NCBI GenBank assembly: GCA_025966225.1
Contig: JAOPVI010000086.1
Location: 1 to 64,000 of the forward strand
DNA length: 64,000 nt
DNA from: Mycobacterium sp.
GTDB taxonomy: Bacteria; Actinomycetota; Actinomycetes; Mycobacteriales; Mycobacteriaceae
Direction: 5' to 3'
Below are positions 1 to 8,890 of this stretch, piece after piece. Within the stretch, counting starts at the first letter, position 1, and each line of letters starts with the position of its first letter. The translations under genes were made by a program, and so were the position numbers. The notes beneath the pieces are model-generated. The model saw only the letters and a program-made list of their open reading frames with translations, was not told the origin of the DNA and ran no database searches.

Positions 1-19
1 CGCGGCAAGGGAATGGCCG

Positions 20-244
20 TCAGTCCGATGCACCTTCGGTGTCATCGAAGAACGACCAGTCACCGTCGTGCTCGACTTCCATCCGCCACCCCAGCTCGGA
101 GTTGTCGGCGCGGGCATCGACGAACCATGCGTGTGCGTCTTCAGCGCTGTCGATGTCCTTGGTCTCGACGACATCGCCCATGGGGTTGACCACTCGGTAG
201 GTAGCCCTGCCTCCCACGTTCGCGGTAGCAGATTCTCTAACCAT
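20..244 (-). CDS. Small acidic hypothetical protein
   Basis: A 74-residue protein read from the ATG at 244. An in-frame upstream ATG at 280 would add 12 Cys/Arg-rich residues that look non-coding, so the later start is preferred. The body is acidic, with a tail rich in Asp/Glu, Trp and Phe (WSFFDD near the end) and no membrane segment, signal peptide or catalytic motif. Codon use matches the neighbouring mycobacterial genes. I do not recognise a characterised family; it resembles small conserved mycobacterial hypothetical proteins. It is divergent from the gene at 469. Confidence 0.55.
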   Translation of the reverse strand: MVRESATANVGGRATYRVVNPMGDVVETKDIDSAEDAHAWFVDARADNSELGWRMEVEHDGDWSFFDDTEGASD

Positions 245-468
245 TCGGCAGCAGGTACGGCAGGCGCGGTGCCGTGACATATCACGTGAACCGTTGTCCT
301 GCGCATGGCCCCGACCCCACCGCTGACAACGCAGACCATTCGCGATGCCGTGCTGATCGCCTTAATGATTCGCGCCTCAAAGTGATGCGGCACCACATCT
401 CGTGGCCGATGTGGCAACGGTCCACAACGCGTGTTTGCCTGACGTAGCCCCCGGGCATTCGCCAGGCC

Positions 469-1158
469 ATGCAGGTATCCGACATCGTTGGCCTACCCCT
501 GGAATGGGGGTCCGCCATTCGCCACCGGCGTGTGTTTCATCCCGCCGGAGTGCTCGCCAACGGCTCCATTGAACGCATCGCTCCGCCTGGGTATGGGCTG
601 CCGGTGGAGTCGTCGACCATTGTCGGCCGGTTATCCAAAGGTGTCGGCTTACCCGGGTCTCTCCCCGACATCGTCGGGCTAGCGTGGCGGATGCCCCCCC
701 AGGCGTCCGCTCCAACGCCGTGGGATGTGCTCCTCGCGTCGGCAGGGGCGGGCGTCGTCGCGCGATATCTTCTGCGGCCCGCCACCTCGTGGTCAGGGAT
801 AGTTCTGTCAAGCTTGATGCCGCTGCGTTACCAAGGGCAGAACTGGTGGATTCTCGCGCGTATCACCGCCGACATCGAGGACTGGGGCATCTCGCTAGCG
901 AGCATCGCGAGGCTGATCGCTTCTGGCGGCGTGCAGGTCTCGATCGAGCAGGCCTGTGGCAGCACCGGCGATTTTCGTCCTCTGGCGTGCCTGACCCTCC
1001 GGGAGGTGCTACCTGCCGGGGCCGACATCGCGTTCGATCCGACCACGCATAGCGCCCCCGAGGTGAAACCGTTCCCGGATTGGCTGACCGGCCTGCGCCG
1101 AGATGCCTACCGGCGCAGCCGTCAGGGTCGCGCAGAGAAACACGTCCTCGTGGATTAA
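469..1158 (+). CDS. Conserved hypothetical protein upstream of the carotenoid operon
   Basis: A 229-residue protein with no clear signal peptide. The N-terminal third carries a well-formed block (residues about 23-75, including GVLANGSIERIAPPGYGLP and the G-LPG-LPDIVGLAWRMP stretch) that I associate with an uncharacterised actinobacterial family sometimes labelled phosphodiesterase. I cannot see a metal-binding phosphodiesterase motif that would justify that name. It ends 178 nt before crtI and could be co-transcribed with it, but the gap is much larger than the overlaps inside the crt operon. The start could lie later, because the first 20 residues are weakly supported. Confidence 0.6.
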   Translation: MQVSDIVGLPLEWGSAIRHRRVFHPAGVLANGSIERIAPPGYGLPVESSTIVGRLSKGVGLPGSLPDIVGLAWRMPPQASAPTPWDVLLASAGAGVVARYLLRPATSWSGIVLSSLMPLRYQGQNWWILARITADIEDWGISLASIARLIASGGVQVSIEQACGSTGDFRPLACLTLREVLPAGADIAFDPTTHSAPEVKPFPDWLTGLRRDAYRRSRQGRAEKHVLVD

Positions 1159-1336
1159 TCCGCCACGCCTGAGTTTGGCCAATGCCGCTCGGGCGGTTGA
1201 GCACACCCGTGCCGGATTACTGGCCCGCGCTCGCGCGCCTGTCGACGGGGTTGACTTTCGTCGCAGCGGGTAAGTGGTAGCCGTGATGCTCGAGCCCGAT
1301 GAGTAGGACTGACCCAGCCCGCGTCGAGCGGACTGC

Positions 1337-2848
1337 GTGATGCGCGCCATGGTCGGAGACACCGACCGAATCGTAATAGTCGGTGCGGGTCTGGCCGGTC
1401 TGTCCGCGGCGATGCAGCTGGCCGGCCGCGGTCGCCACGTCACTGTCCTCGAGCGCGATCGTCACCCGGGAGGTCGGACCGGGCGCGCCGACGTCGCCGG
1501 CTATCTCCTCGACACCGGCCCCACCGTCCTGACGATGCCTGACATCATCGATGAGGCGTTCGCCGCCGTCGGGGAATCGATCACCGACCGGCTCCAACTC
1601 CTTCCGGTCACACCGGCTTATCGGGCGTCGTTCGCCGACGGCAGCGCACTCGACGTCCACAGCGACGCCGAGGCGATGGCCGCCGAGGTCGAACGCTTTG
1701 CAGGGCACCGCGAAGCGGACGGTTATCGACAGCTGCGCCGGTGGCTGACACGGCTGTACGAGGTCGAGTTCGACGGGTTCATCGCCGCGAACTTCGACTC
1801 CCCCTTGTCGCTGCTGACCCCCCAGTTGGCGCAGTTGGCTGCGATGGGCGGCTTCCGCCGTTGGGACCGGATGGTGCGCCGGTTCATCACCGACGAACGA
1901 CTGCTCCGCGTCTTCACCTTCCAAGCGCTCTACGCAGGCGTGCCACCGCAACGCGCATTGGCCGTCTACGCCGTGATCGCCTACATGGACACCGTGGCCG
2001 GGGTCTACTTCCCCCGCGGTGGCATGCGCGCGCTCCCCGACGCCATGGCCGCCGCCGCCAGCGATGCCGGTGTCGAGTTCGTATACCAGTCAACCGTTTC
2101 CGCGTTGGAGCGCAGCGGCGACAGAGTCGCGGCCGTGCACACCGACACCGGCCATCGCCTGCCCGCCGATGCCGTCGTCCTCACCACTGAACTGCCCGAG
2201 ACCTACCGACTGCTGAACCGGACGCCGCGGCGACTGCTTTCGTTGCGGCCCGCGCCGTCGGCCGTTGTCGCACACGTCGGCTGCCGCGCCGTCGGAGACC
2301 ACATTGGCCACCACACCATCCTGTTCGGCGCCGCGTGGCACCAGACGTTCCGCGACATCGTCGACGACGGAGCGCTGATGTCGGATCCCTCCTTATTGGT
2401 GTCCCGGCCCACCGCCAGTGACGCCACCCTCGCGCCCGCCGGTCGCGACCTTCTCTACATTCTGGCGCCTGCCCCCAATACCGCTGTGGGCAAGATTGAT
2501 TGGGCTGCAGAAGGTGACGCCTACATCGACCAGATGATGAGCGCAGTGACCGCCCGACTACCCCAACTCGGGGAGGACGCCGAGTTGCTGCGTGTCATCA
2601 ACCCTGCCGACTGGGCACGCCAGGGGATGTTGGCGGGCAGCCCGTTCGCCCTGGCCCACAGCTTCGCCCAGACCGGGCCCTTCCGTCCGGCCAACACGAT
2701 CCGCGGAGTCGAGAACGTAGTGCTCGCGGGATCATCAACGGTCCCCGGCGTGGGGGTGCCGACCGCCATCATCTCCGGGCGGCTCGCGGCAGATCGCATC
2801 ACCGGTGTGCCGGCCGGTCGCACGCGTCCGAGTGCGGTGCGGTCATGA
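1337..2848 (+). CDS. crtI: Phytoene desaturase CrtI
   Basis: A 503-residue FAD-dependent amine-oxidase-fold enzyme that desaturates phytoene to lycopene. The N-terminal dinucleotide-binding motif GAGLAG lies at about residues 16-21, followed by ERDRHPGGRTG, the typical CrtI region after the Rossmann fold. The C-terminal part has the second FAD-contact block (VLAGSSTVPGVGVPTAIISGRLAA). Length fits the family (about 490-520). It begins a tightly packed operon and its stop overlaps the crtB start (ATGA). The ATG at 1349 is an alternative start that would remove four residues. Confidence 0.92.
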   Translation: MMRAMVGDTDRIVIVGAGLAGLSAAMQLAGRGRHVTVLERDRHPGGRTGRADVAGYLLDTGPTVLTMPDIIDEAFAAVGESITDRLQLLPVTPAYRASFADGSALDVHSDAEAMAAEVERFAGHREADGYRQLRRWLTRLYEVEFDGFIAANFDSPLSLLTPQLAQLAAMGGFRRWDRMVRRFITDERLLRVFTFQALYAGVPPQRALAVYAVIAYMDTVAGVYFPRGGMRALPDAMAAAASDAGVEFVYQSTVSALERSGDRVAAVHTDTGHRLPADAVVLTTELPETYRLLNRTPRRLLSLRPAPSAVVAHVGCRAVGDHIGHHTILFGAAWHQTFRDIVDDGALMSDPSLLVSRPTASDATLAPAGRDLLYILAPAPNTAVGKIDWAAEGDAYIDQMMSAVTARLPQLGEDAELLRVINPADWARQGMLAGSPFALAHSFAQTGPFRPANTIRGVENVVLAGSSTVPGVGVPTAIISGRLAADRITGVPAGRTRPSAVRS

Positions 2849-3792
2849 TCGGTTCCGAGCTGGATGCAGCGGGGGTGCGTGACCCGGCGCTGCGGGATTC
2901 CTATCGGCGCTGCCGAGAGATCAACGCGGAACACGGCCGCACCTTCTTCCTCGCGACCCGGCTCCTCGCCCCTTCGCAACGTCCGGCGGTGCACGCCCTA
3001 TACGGGTTCGCCCGGCGCGCCGACGACATCCTCGACGACCTCGATCCCGCGCTCAATAGGGCTCAGCGTGCGGATACGTTGGACCTACTGGCCACCCAGC
3101 TATTCGATCGCCTGGTGAAGGGCACGTCCAGCGGTGACGACCCGACATTGCCTGCCGTTGTCGACAGCGCCCGCAGGTACGGCATCGCCTGGGAACTTTT
3201 CGACGACTTCCTCAGCTCGATGCAGATGGATCTGACAGTGACTGACTATCCCAACCGGGCCGCGTTGGACCGTTACATGTATGGCTCGGCGGAGGTGATC
3301 GGCCTGCAGATGCTGCCCATCCTCGGCAGCGTCGTCCCCCGCGAGGAGGCCGCGCCCCACGCGGCTGCGCTCGGAAGAGCGTTCCAGCTCACGAACTTCC
3401 TGCGTGACGTCGACGAGGACCTGCAGCGCGGACGGATTTACCTCCCCGCCGACGAACTGGCCGCTCATGGGGTCGACCGGGACCTGCTGACGTGGTGCCA
3501 CGAGCATGCCCGCACCGACCCGCGCGTGCGCAGCGCGCTAGTCGAACAGCACGCAGCGACCCGACGGGTGTACGCCCATGCGAGAACAGGAATCCCGCTT
3601 CTGCATCCGCGGTCCCGACCGTGCATCGAGGCGGCCTTCACGCTGTACTCGGAGATACTGGATCGCATCGAGGCAATCGACTTCGCCGTCTTCGGCCAGC
3701 GCGTGACCGTTGGCGCTGCGCGCCGCATCCGCGTCGGTGCCGCCGGCCTCGCGAAGGCGTGGCGCACGAGGTTGCAGAACACAGAGGAGTAG
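2845..3792 (+). CDS. crtB: Phytoene synthase CrtB
   Basis: A 315-residue head-to-head prenyl synthase that condenses two geranylgeranyl diphosphates to phytoene. Both Mg-diphosphate-binding aspartate motifs are visible: ADDILDD at about residues 60-65 and RDVDED at about 187-192, the latter followed by the family block LQRGRIYLP. It overlaps crtI by 4 nt, and the next gene, crtYc, starts 3 nt after its stop. The GGPP synthase gene (crtE) that would supply substrate is not in the window, so GGPP must come from elsewhere in the genome. Confidence 0.93.
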   Translation: MIGSELDAAGVRDPALRDSYRRCREINAEHGRTFFLATRLLAPSQRPAVHALYGFARRADDILDDLDPALNRAQRADTLDLLATQLFDRLVKGTSSGDDPTLPAVVDSARRYGIAWELFDDFLSSMQMDLTVTDYPNRAALDRYMYGSAEVIGLQMLPILGSVVPREEAAPHAAALGRAFQLTNFLRDVDEDLQRGRIYLPADELAAHGVDRDLLTWCHEHARTDPRVRSALVEQHAATRRVYAHARTGIPLLHPRSRPCIEAAFTLYSEILDRIEAIDFAVFGQRVTVGAARRIRVGAAGLAKAWRTRLQNTEE

Positions 3793-3794
3793 CC

Positions 3795-4139
3795 GTGGAT
3801 CGCTGGCAGTACCTGATCGTCCTCGCAGCATGTCTGGCCATCACGGCACCCCTGGAGGTCGTCGGAGCGGGCGTCTACCGCCAGCCTTGGCGAATGGCCG
3901 GTGCCGTCCTGCCGGTCGCCGTCGTCTTCATCGTGTGGGATGCGCTCGCCATCGCCGCACACGTCTGGACCTACAACCCGCGCTACCTCACCGACATCGA
4001 TCTGCCGGGTGCCATACCGCTCGAGGAAGTGCTGTTCTTCATCGTGATACCGATCTGCGGACTCCTCACCTACTCCGCCGTCGACGGCATCCTCGCCTTC
4101 GTGGGGCGGATTCGGGCCTCCAGAGTGCGGCCGTCGTGA
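3795..4139 (+). CDS. crtYc: Lycopene beta-cyclase subunit CrtYc
   Basis: A 114-residue integral membrane protein, first half of the heterodimeric actinobacterial lycopene cyclase. The GTG at 3795, two nt after the crtB stop, gives the expected family length. Three hydrophobic segments are visible, and the hallmark motif IPLEEVLFF (P-x-E-E) lies near residues 75-83 after the conserved YNPRYLTDIDLPG. It overlaps the crtYd start by 4 nt (GTGA), consistent with 1:1 coupled synthesis. The published heterodimer type cyclises lycopene ends to beta rings. Confidence 0.9.
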   Translation: MDRWQYLIVLAACLAITAPLEVVGAGVYRQPWRMAGAVLPVAVVFIVWDALAIAAHVWTYNPRYLTDIDLPGAIPLEEVLFFIVIPICGLLTYSAVDGILAFVGRIRASRVRPS

Positions 4140-4465
4140 CCGGCCTCGGCTACACGCTGCCCGCCGTGATCGGGGTGATCGTGGTGATCGCCTTGGAGGT
4201 CGGCTTGCTGCGAACCGGACTCTTCCGCCGGCCGGCCTACTGGATCTCGATGGTCATCGTGGTCGGGTTCCAGATTCTCGTCGATGGCTGGCTCACCAAA
4301 CTCAGTGCGCCGATCGTCATCTACGACGAAGGCCACACCAGCGGCATCCGCTTTCCATTCGACATACCGGTCGAGGACTTCCTGTTCGGCTGGGCGCTGG
4401 TGACCGCGGCGCTGCTGCTGTGGGAGCGCCAGCGGCGACGCGACCGCCAGAAGACGAAGTCGTGA
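4136..4465 (+). CDS. crtYd: Lycopene beta-cyclase subunit CrtYd
   Basis: A 109-residue membrane protein, second subunit of the lycopene cyclase. It starts at the GTG overlapping the crtYc stop and has three hydrophobic segments and the counterpart acidic motif IPVEDFLFG (P-x-E-D) at about residues 80-88. It ends with a basic tail (ERQRRRDRQKTKS). Its stop shares one base with the next start (TGATG at 4463-4467). Separate c and d genes, rather than a fused cyclase, are the usual mycobacterial arrangement. Confidence 0.9.
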   Translation: MTGLGYTLPAVIGVIVVIALEVGLLRTGLFRRPAYWISMVIVVGFQILVDGWLTKLSAPIVIYDEGHTSGIRFPFDIPVEDFLFGWALVTAALLLWERQRRRDRQKTKS

Positions 4466-5178
4466 TGCGGGCCGCGACGCCCGGTGACGTTTCCACCGCC
4501 TTCGACGCGGGCGCACCTGCCTACGACGCGCTCGTCGGCGCCAATCCCGGTTACCACGCCCACCTCCGGCTTTCGGCGCAGCGCATGCAGATTCCCGACG
4601 CAGGTCGCGGATTGCGCCTCCTGGATGCGGGCTGCGGCACCGGAGCCTCCACCGCGGCGCTGCTGGCCGCCGCACCGCAGGCTGAGATCATTGGTGTGGA
4701 CGGATCGGCAGGCATGCTGGCACAGGCCGCCGCCAAGAATTGGCCGTCCTCGGTTCGCTTCGTGCACAGCCGCATCGAGGACCTCGCCGCGGCAGGCGTC
4801 AAGGGCCCGTTCGACGGTATCCTCGCCGCCTACCTGATCCGGAACCTGGCCGATCCCGACGCTCAACTGAGTGCCTTTCGTGCTCTGCTACGGCCCGGCG
4901 CGACGCTGGCGGTGCACGAGTACTCGGTGCGCGACTCACGTCTCGCCACCGCCGTGTGGAACGTCGTGTGTACGACGATCATCATTCCGGCGGGCCGTCT
5001 ACGCAGTGGCAATTCGGACCTGTACCGGTATCTGCGGCGTAGCGTGAATCGGTTCGACGGCGCCGCGTCCTTCCGGGAGCGCCTGCACGACAACGGTTTC
5101 ACCGCCGCACGCAGTCACACGATGCCCGGCTGGCAGCACAACGTCGTGCACACGTTCCTTGCCGAGGCGCCACGATGA
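4465..5178 (+). CDS. SAM-dependent methyltransferase of the carotenoid operon (CrtT-like)
   Basis: A 237-residue class I methyltransferase. The SAM-binding motif LLDAGCGTGAS is at residues 52-62, followed by the acidic loop VDGSAGML. Overall it resembles UbiE/COQ5-type enzymes. It sits between crtYd (1-nt overlap) and crtU (4-nt overlap), so a carotenoid or carotenoid-end-group substrate is inferred. In Streptomyces isorenieratene clusters a methyltransferase called crtT has a comparable position, but its reaction is not firmly known to me. The ATG at 4465 was chosen because it couples to crtYd; the open frame extends further upstream inside crtYd. Confidence 0.75.
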   Translation: MRAATPGDVSTAFDAGAPAYDALVGANPGYHAHLRLSAQRMQIPDAGRGLRLLDAGCGTGASTAALLAAAPQAEIIGVDGSAGMLAQAAAKNWPSSVRFVHSRIEDLAAAGVKGPFDGILAAYLIRNLADPDAQLSAFRALLRPGATLAVHEYSVRDSRLATAVWNVVCTTIIIPAGRLRSGNSDLYRYLRRSVNRFDGAASFRERLHDNGFTAARSHTMPGWQHNVVHTFLAEAPR

Positions 5179-6698
5179 CCGATCGACGCATCGCGGTGCA
5201 CGACGCACTACCCGGGTTGCCGAATGCAGCGTCGTTGCCGCGAAGGCCGCACGTCGTCGTGGTCGGCACAGGCATCGCGGGTCTGGCCGCCGCCGCCGGC
5301 TTGGCGGAACGCGGCGTCACCGTCGACGTCGTCGAACGCGAGCCGTACCTCGGTGGCCGTGTCGGCGGCTGGCACGAGATGCTCGACGACGGCACCCCCG
5401 TATCGATGAATCGCGGGTTCCACGCGTTCTTCCGGCAGTACTACAACCTGCGAAAACTGTTGCGGTGCATCGATCCCGAGCTCGCGATGCTGACCCCGGT
5501 CGAGGACTATCCCCTTGTCGACGCGCACGGCCGCCGAGACACGTTCCGCGGCCTGCCGAAGACGCCACCGTTGAATGCGCTGGCCTTCGCACTACGCAGC
5601 CCCACGTTTCGGCTTCGTGATCTGGCTCGAATCAACGCCCGCGCCGCTGCCCCGCTGGCCGCGGTGTCGGTGCCGGACATCTACCAGTGGCTGGACCACG
5701 TGGACGCCGATTCCTTTCTTCGCGACATCAACTTCCCCGACGCGGCGCGACATCTCGCCTTCGAAGTCTTCTCACGCAGCTTCTTCGCCGAGCCGACCGA
5801 CCTGTCAGCCGCCGAGCTGGCGACGATGTTCCACATCTACTTCCTCGGCTCAAGCGAGGGACTGGTCTTCGACGTAGCCAACGCCAACTTCGACGTCGCT
5901 CTGTGGAATCCCCTTCGGGCTCATCTGGAGACACTGGGGGTGCGCTTCCACACCGGCGTCACCGTGAGCGGGGTGCGCAATGCGTCCAACTTCACCGTCG
6001 ACACCCGTTCGGGGCTGAGTTTCGAGGCAGACGGTGTCGTGCTGGCCACCGACGTCGCCGGTCTACGGCACATCGTCGAAGGTTCACCCACCCTCGACGA
6101 CGAGTTGCGCCGCCGCGTCGAGGCCCTGCGTACCGCCGCACCCTTCGTCGTGCACCGGCTGTGGCTGGACCTCCCGGTCAACGCCGATCGCGCCGCGTTC
6201 CTGGGCACCGGCGGACGGCCGCCGCTGGACAACGTCAGCGTGCTTGAACGGTACGACGGCCAGGCAGCGGACTGGGCCCGACGAAACGGCGGGTCCGTCA
6301 TCGAACTGCACGCGTACGCGGTGACCGAACGCCATGACGACCTGCGCGACCGACTCATCGCCCGGATGCACGAGCTCTACCCCGAGACCGAACGGGCGCG
6401 CATCGTCGGCGAGCGGGTGTTGTGCCGCAACGACTGTCCACGATTTGCACCGGGCGACTTCGCCGGCCGCCCAGGGGTGGATACCCCGCACGTCGGCCTG
6501 GCCCTGGCAGGCGACGGCATCCGGATCGATCTCCCGGTGGCGCTGATGGAACGCGCGGCGACCACGGGGTGGACCGCCGCCAATCGGTTGCTCAGCGGTT
6601 TCGGGATCAGGGGTCACGCCTTGGAAACCGTTCCGACACAGGGCCGCTCGGTGTTCCTGCGACGGCTCGCCAATCGGGCAAGGCAGCTGCGACGATGA
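5175..6698 (+). CDS. crtU: Carotene desaturase/methyl-shifting aromatase CrtU
   Basis: A 507-residue FAD-dependent enzyme of the amine-oxidase/CrtI superfamily. The FAD motif GTGIAG is at about residues 32-37, followed by EREPYLGGRVGGW. The stretch RGFHAFFRQYYNLRKLLR at about residues 76-93 is characteristic of CrtU, which turns beta rings into the aromatic rings of isorenieratene (leprotene) with a methyl shift. It starts in an ATGA overlap with the methyltransferase and ends in an ATGA overlap with the Rieske gene. With crtI, crtB and crtYcd this is a complete lycopene-to-aromatic-carotenoid pathway. Confidence 0.85.
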   Translation: MTDRRIAVHDALPGLPNAASLPRRPHVVVVGTGIAGLAAAAGLAERGVTVDVVEREPYLGGRVGGWHEMLDDGTPVSMNRGFHAFFRQYYNLRKLLRCIDPELAMLTPVEDYPLVDAHGRRDTFRGLPKTPPLNALAFALRSPTFRLRDLARINARAAAPLAAVSVPDIYQWLDHVDADSFLRDINFPDAARHLAFEVFSRSFFAEPTDLSAAELATMFHIYFLGSSEGLVFDVANANFDVALWNPLRAHLETLGVRFHTGVTVSGVRNASNFTVDTRSGLSFEADGVVLATDVAGLRHIVEGSPTLDDELRRRVEALRTAAPFVVHRLWLDLPVNADRAAFLGTGGRPPLDNVSVLERYDGQAADWARRNGGSVIELHAYAVTERHDDLRDRLIARMHELYPETERARIVGERVLCRNDCPRFAPGDFAGRPGVDTPHVGLALAGDGIRIDLPVALMERAATTGWTAANRLLSGFGIRGHALETVPTQGRSVFLRRLANRARQLRR

Positions 6699-7714
6699 TC
6701 GGGCTCAACGAGTTCAGGAAGAGATTGTCGAAGACCTCTCCCCTTCGACTTCTTCCGCCGACACACTGGGCGGCCCAGCAACCGACGTACCACGACGCCA
6801 ACCCCGCCGTGATCCGCTCTGCCCTGGCGCGCTCGCAGGCTCGGCCGAGCGGCAACTGGTATCCGTTCGCAGCTGCCAGCGGCATCCGCAGCCGACCACT
6901 GGCCTTCACCGTCGCAGGTATCGAACTCGTCGCCTGGCGCGGCGCCGACGGCACGCTGCACGTCGGCCCGTCGGCGTGTCCGCACCTCGGGGCCGACCTC
7001 TCGACGGGGCGCGTCGACGGCGGCGCGCTGATCTGCCCGTGGCACGGGCTGCGACTGACCGGCGGCAGCCGGATGGGCTGGAATCCGTTTCCTGCCCATG
7101 ACGACGGCGTCATCGCCTGGGTACGGCTGAACGCCGTTGGTGGTGAGGAGCCCACCGAGGAGCCTGCGCTCGCCCAACGCCCCGACGGGGCGCGCGTGCA
7201 CGCGGTGACACGGCTCGTCGGCGTATGCGAGCCAAGGGACGTCATCGCCAACCGGCTGGACCCGTGGCACGGGTCGTGGTTCCATCCCTATTCGTTCACG
7301 CGGCTCGACGTGCTCAGTGCACCACCCCCCGACGACAACCTTCCGGCGGAGCTGGATCGCTTTCTCGTCGCAGTGACGTTCCGGGTCGGCCGACTGGGTG
7401 TGCCCGTGGTGGCCGAGTTCACCAGCCCCGAGCCCAGGACGATCCTGATGCGGATCGTCGAAGGCGAAGGCTCGGGCAGCGTGGTGGAGACGCACGTCGC
7501 GCCGCTAGGCGCCGGAGATGACGGGCGGCCCAGAACGGCGGTGATCGAGGCCGTCATCGCACACTCCGATCGACCCGGCTTTGCGCACGCCTTGCGTGCC
7601 GCACCCATGATCACGCCATTGATGCGGCACGCGGCCACCCGGTTGTGGCGTGACGACCTGATCTACGCCGAGCGACTGTTCGCGTTGCGCAGTCACGACG
7701 CGAACCGGGGCTGA
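6695..7714 (+). CDS. Rieske [2Fe-2S] protein of the carotenoid operon
   Basis: A 339-residue protein with an N-terminal Rieske domain. The cluster ligands are visible as C95-P-H97 and C114-P-W-H117, separated by 16 residues between H97 and C114. The C-terminal two-thirds has a domain seen with actinobacterial carotenoid genes (I recall it as DUF5914) containing DPWHGSWFHPYSF. I see no confident mononuclear-iron 2-His-1-Asp triad, so a classical ring-hydroxylating oxygenase cannot be asserted. It is coupled to crtU by an ATGA overlap and ends the operon. A role in oxidative tailoring of the aromatic carotenoid is inference from context. Confidence 0.8.
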   Translation: MIGLNEFRKRLSKTSPLRLLPPTHWAAQQPTYHDANPAVIRSALARSQARPSGNWYPFAAASGIRSRPLAFTVAGIELVAWRGADGTLHVGPSACPHLGADLSTGRVDGGALICPWHGLRLTGGSRMGWNPFPAHDDGVIAWVRLNAVGGEEPTEEPALAQRPDGARVHAVTRLVGVCEPRDVIANRLDPWHGSWFHPYSFTRLDVLSAPPPDDNLPAELDRFLVAVTFRVGRLGVPVVAEFTSPEPRTILMRIVEGEGSGSVVETHVAPLGAGDDGRPRTAVIEAVIAHSDRPGFAHALRAAPMITPLMRHAATRLWRDDLIYAERLFALRSHDANRG

Positions 7715-7730
7715 CGGTCCGCCCACCAGG

Positions 7731-8291
7731 TCACGCGCCACGCGGCCCGGTCCACGCCAAGGGTCCCTCCGCTTCGAGCAGCGGAATCTGCTCTGCTGCC
7801 CATGGACTGATCGACCAGGCCAGTTCAGCGGCCGAACGCAACTCGAACCACGTCACCCATTGGTAGTCCATGATCTCGTCCGCGGATGCCTGAATCGCGG
7901 CGTCGGTGCGGGCGCAGAAGACGGGACAGACCTCGTTCTCGACCGTGCCGTCGGCCGCGACGGCGCGGTAGCGAAACCGTGGCAGGACACAGACTGGGCG
8001 CTCGATCGTGACGCCCAGCTCCTGGCGAGCACGGCGCCGGACTGCCTTGGCGACCGGCTCACCAGGCGCGGGATGCCCACAGAAGGAGTTGGTCCACACC
8101 CCGGGCCAGGTCTGCTTGCCCAGAGCGCGGCGGGTCAGCAGCACACGCCCTGCCCCATCGAAGAGATAGCACGAAAAGCCCAGGTGCAGCGGCGTCGACT
8201 CGTGATGCACCGCCGCCTTCGCCGCACTACCCACCTCTTGCCCATCGTCGTTGAGCAACACGACACGCTCGTCGCCAGTCATCACCGTCAT
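7731..8291 (-). CDS. idi: Isopentenyl-diphosphate delta-isomerase type 1
   Basis: A Nudix-fold enzyme that interconverts IPP and DMAPP, feeding the carotenoid pathway encoded next to it. The catalytic cysteine motif TNSFCGHP and the glutamate motif ENEVCPVF are both present, with the Nudix-like segment AVRRRARQELGV between them. From the ATG at 8291 the protein is about 186 residues; ATGs at 8300 and 8282 are also possible. It is transcribed towards the crt operon, the stops being 16 nt apart. The gene product needs a divalent metal. Confidence 0.93.
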   Translation of the reverse strand: MTVMTGDERVVLLNDDGQEVGSAAKAAVHHESTPLHLGFSCYLFDGAGRVLLTRRALGKQTWPGVWTNSFCGHPAPGEPVAKAVRRRARQELGVTIERPVCVLPRFRYRAVAADGTVENEVCPVFCARTDAAIQASADEIMDYQWVTWFELRSAAELAWSISPWAAEQIPLLEAEGPLAWTGPRGA

Positions 8292-8385
8292 AGAACACAT
8301 TCCATATACGTACCCGTCGGCGCGTAAACCACGCAGGCGAATGGCGCCGGTAACGAATCGTGCGTTCGGCGGTTCGTGACGGGAT

Positions 8386-8410
8386 GTTTAACGCGCAGCG
8401 GCGGGGGCAT
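8386..8410 (+). promoter_or_regulatory. SigF-like promoter
   Basis: GTTT at 8386-8389, a 15-nt spacer and GGGCAT at 8405-8410 match the mycobacterial SigF consensus (GTTT, 15-17 nt, GGGTAT) with one mismatch. It lies about 70 nt before the holin-like gene and could drive the three-gene membrane module. Function is inferred from sequence only. Confidence 0.5.
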
Positions 8411-8479
8411 TTCGCTAGGACGTCGACCAGCGTGGTGTCCCACGGACTGGTCAGTGGACCAACGCCAGGGTGGTATGCA

Positions 8480-8890
8480 ATGAACGTCGAGTCGAAACCG
8501 CAAGCCGACCCCTCGATCGGTGAGTTGGTGAGCCAGCTTTCATCGCAGACGTCGCGGTTGGTTCGAGATGAAATGAAGTTGGCGCAGACCGAGTTTCGAG
8601 AAGCGGCCAAGCACGCGGGCCTCGGTGCCGGTCTGCTGAGCGTGGCGGGGCTGCTGGCCGTCCTCGGGCTCGCAACCTTCGTCACCTCGGCTGTCGCTGC
8701 CCTCGCACTGGTGTTGCCGCTCTGGGCGGCGGCCCTCGTCATCGGAGTCCTACTGTTCGCCGCTGCGGGGATCGCGGGTCTGGTCAGCAAGAAGCAGCTA
8801 CAGCAGACCGACCCGGTTCCGCAGCAGACGGTGGCCAGCGTCAAGCAGGACATCAACGAGGTGAAGGAAGCCCGCCATGACCAACTCTGA
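8480..8890 (+). CDS. Holin-X-like / phage-holin-family membrane protein
   Basis: A 136-residue protein. The hydrophilic N-terminus (SIGELVSQLSSQTSRLVRDEM) is typical of the actinobacterial holin-X family. Two hydrophobic segments follow at about residues 52-75 and 78-102, then a charged, coiled-coil-like tail. No lysis genes accompany it, so phage lysis is unlikely; such proteins are conserved chromosomal membrane proteins of unknown function. The ATG at 8480 starts the conserved domain. It overlaps the DUF3618 gene by 14 nt and is preceded by a SigF-like promoter, suggesting stress or stationary-phase expression. Confidence 0.75.
   Translation: MNVESKPQADPSIGELVSQLSSQTSRLVRDEMKLAQTEFREAAKHAGLGAGLLSVAGLLAVLGLATFVTSAVAALALVLPLWAAALVIGVLLFAAAGIAGLVSKKQLQQTDPVPQQTVASVKQDINEVKEARHDQL

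Noticed and set aside
1251..1280. TTGACT near 1251 as a crtI promoter
   Set aside because: No -10-like hexamer at acceptable spacing (TAAGTG is 14 nt away).
5159..5620. Long Arg-rich frame inside crtU, and similar plus-strand frames at 5687-6247, 14491-15423 and 25777-26760
   Set aside because: Arg/Pro/His-rich composition and full overlap with confidently identified genes; typical third-position shadow frames of GC-rich DNA.
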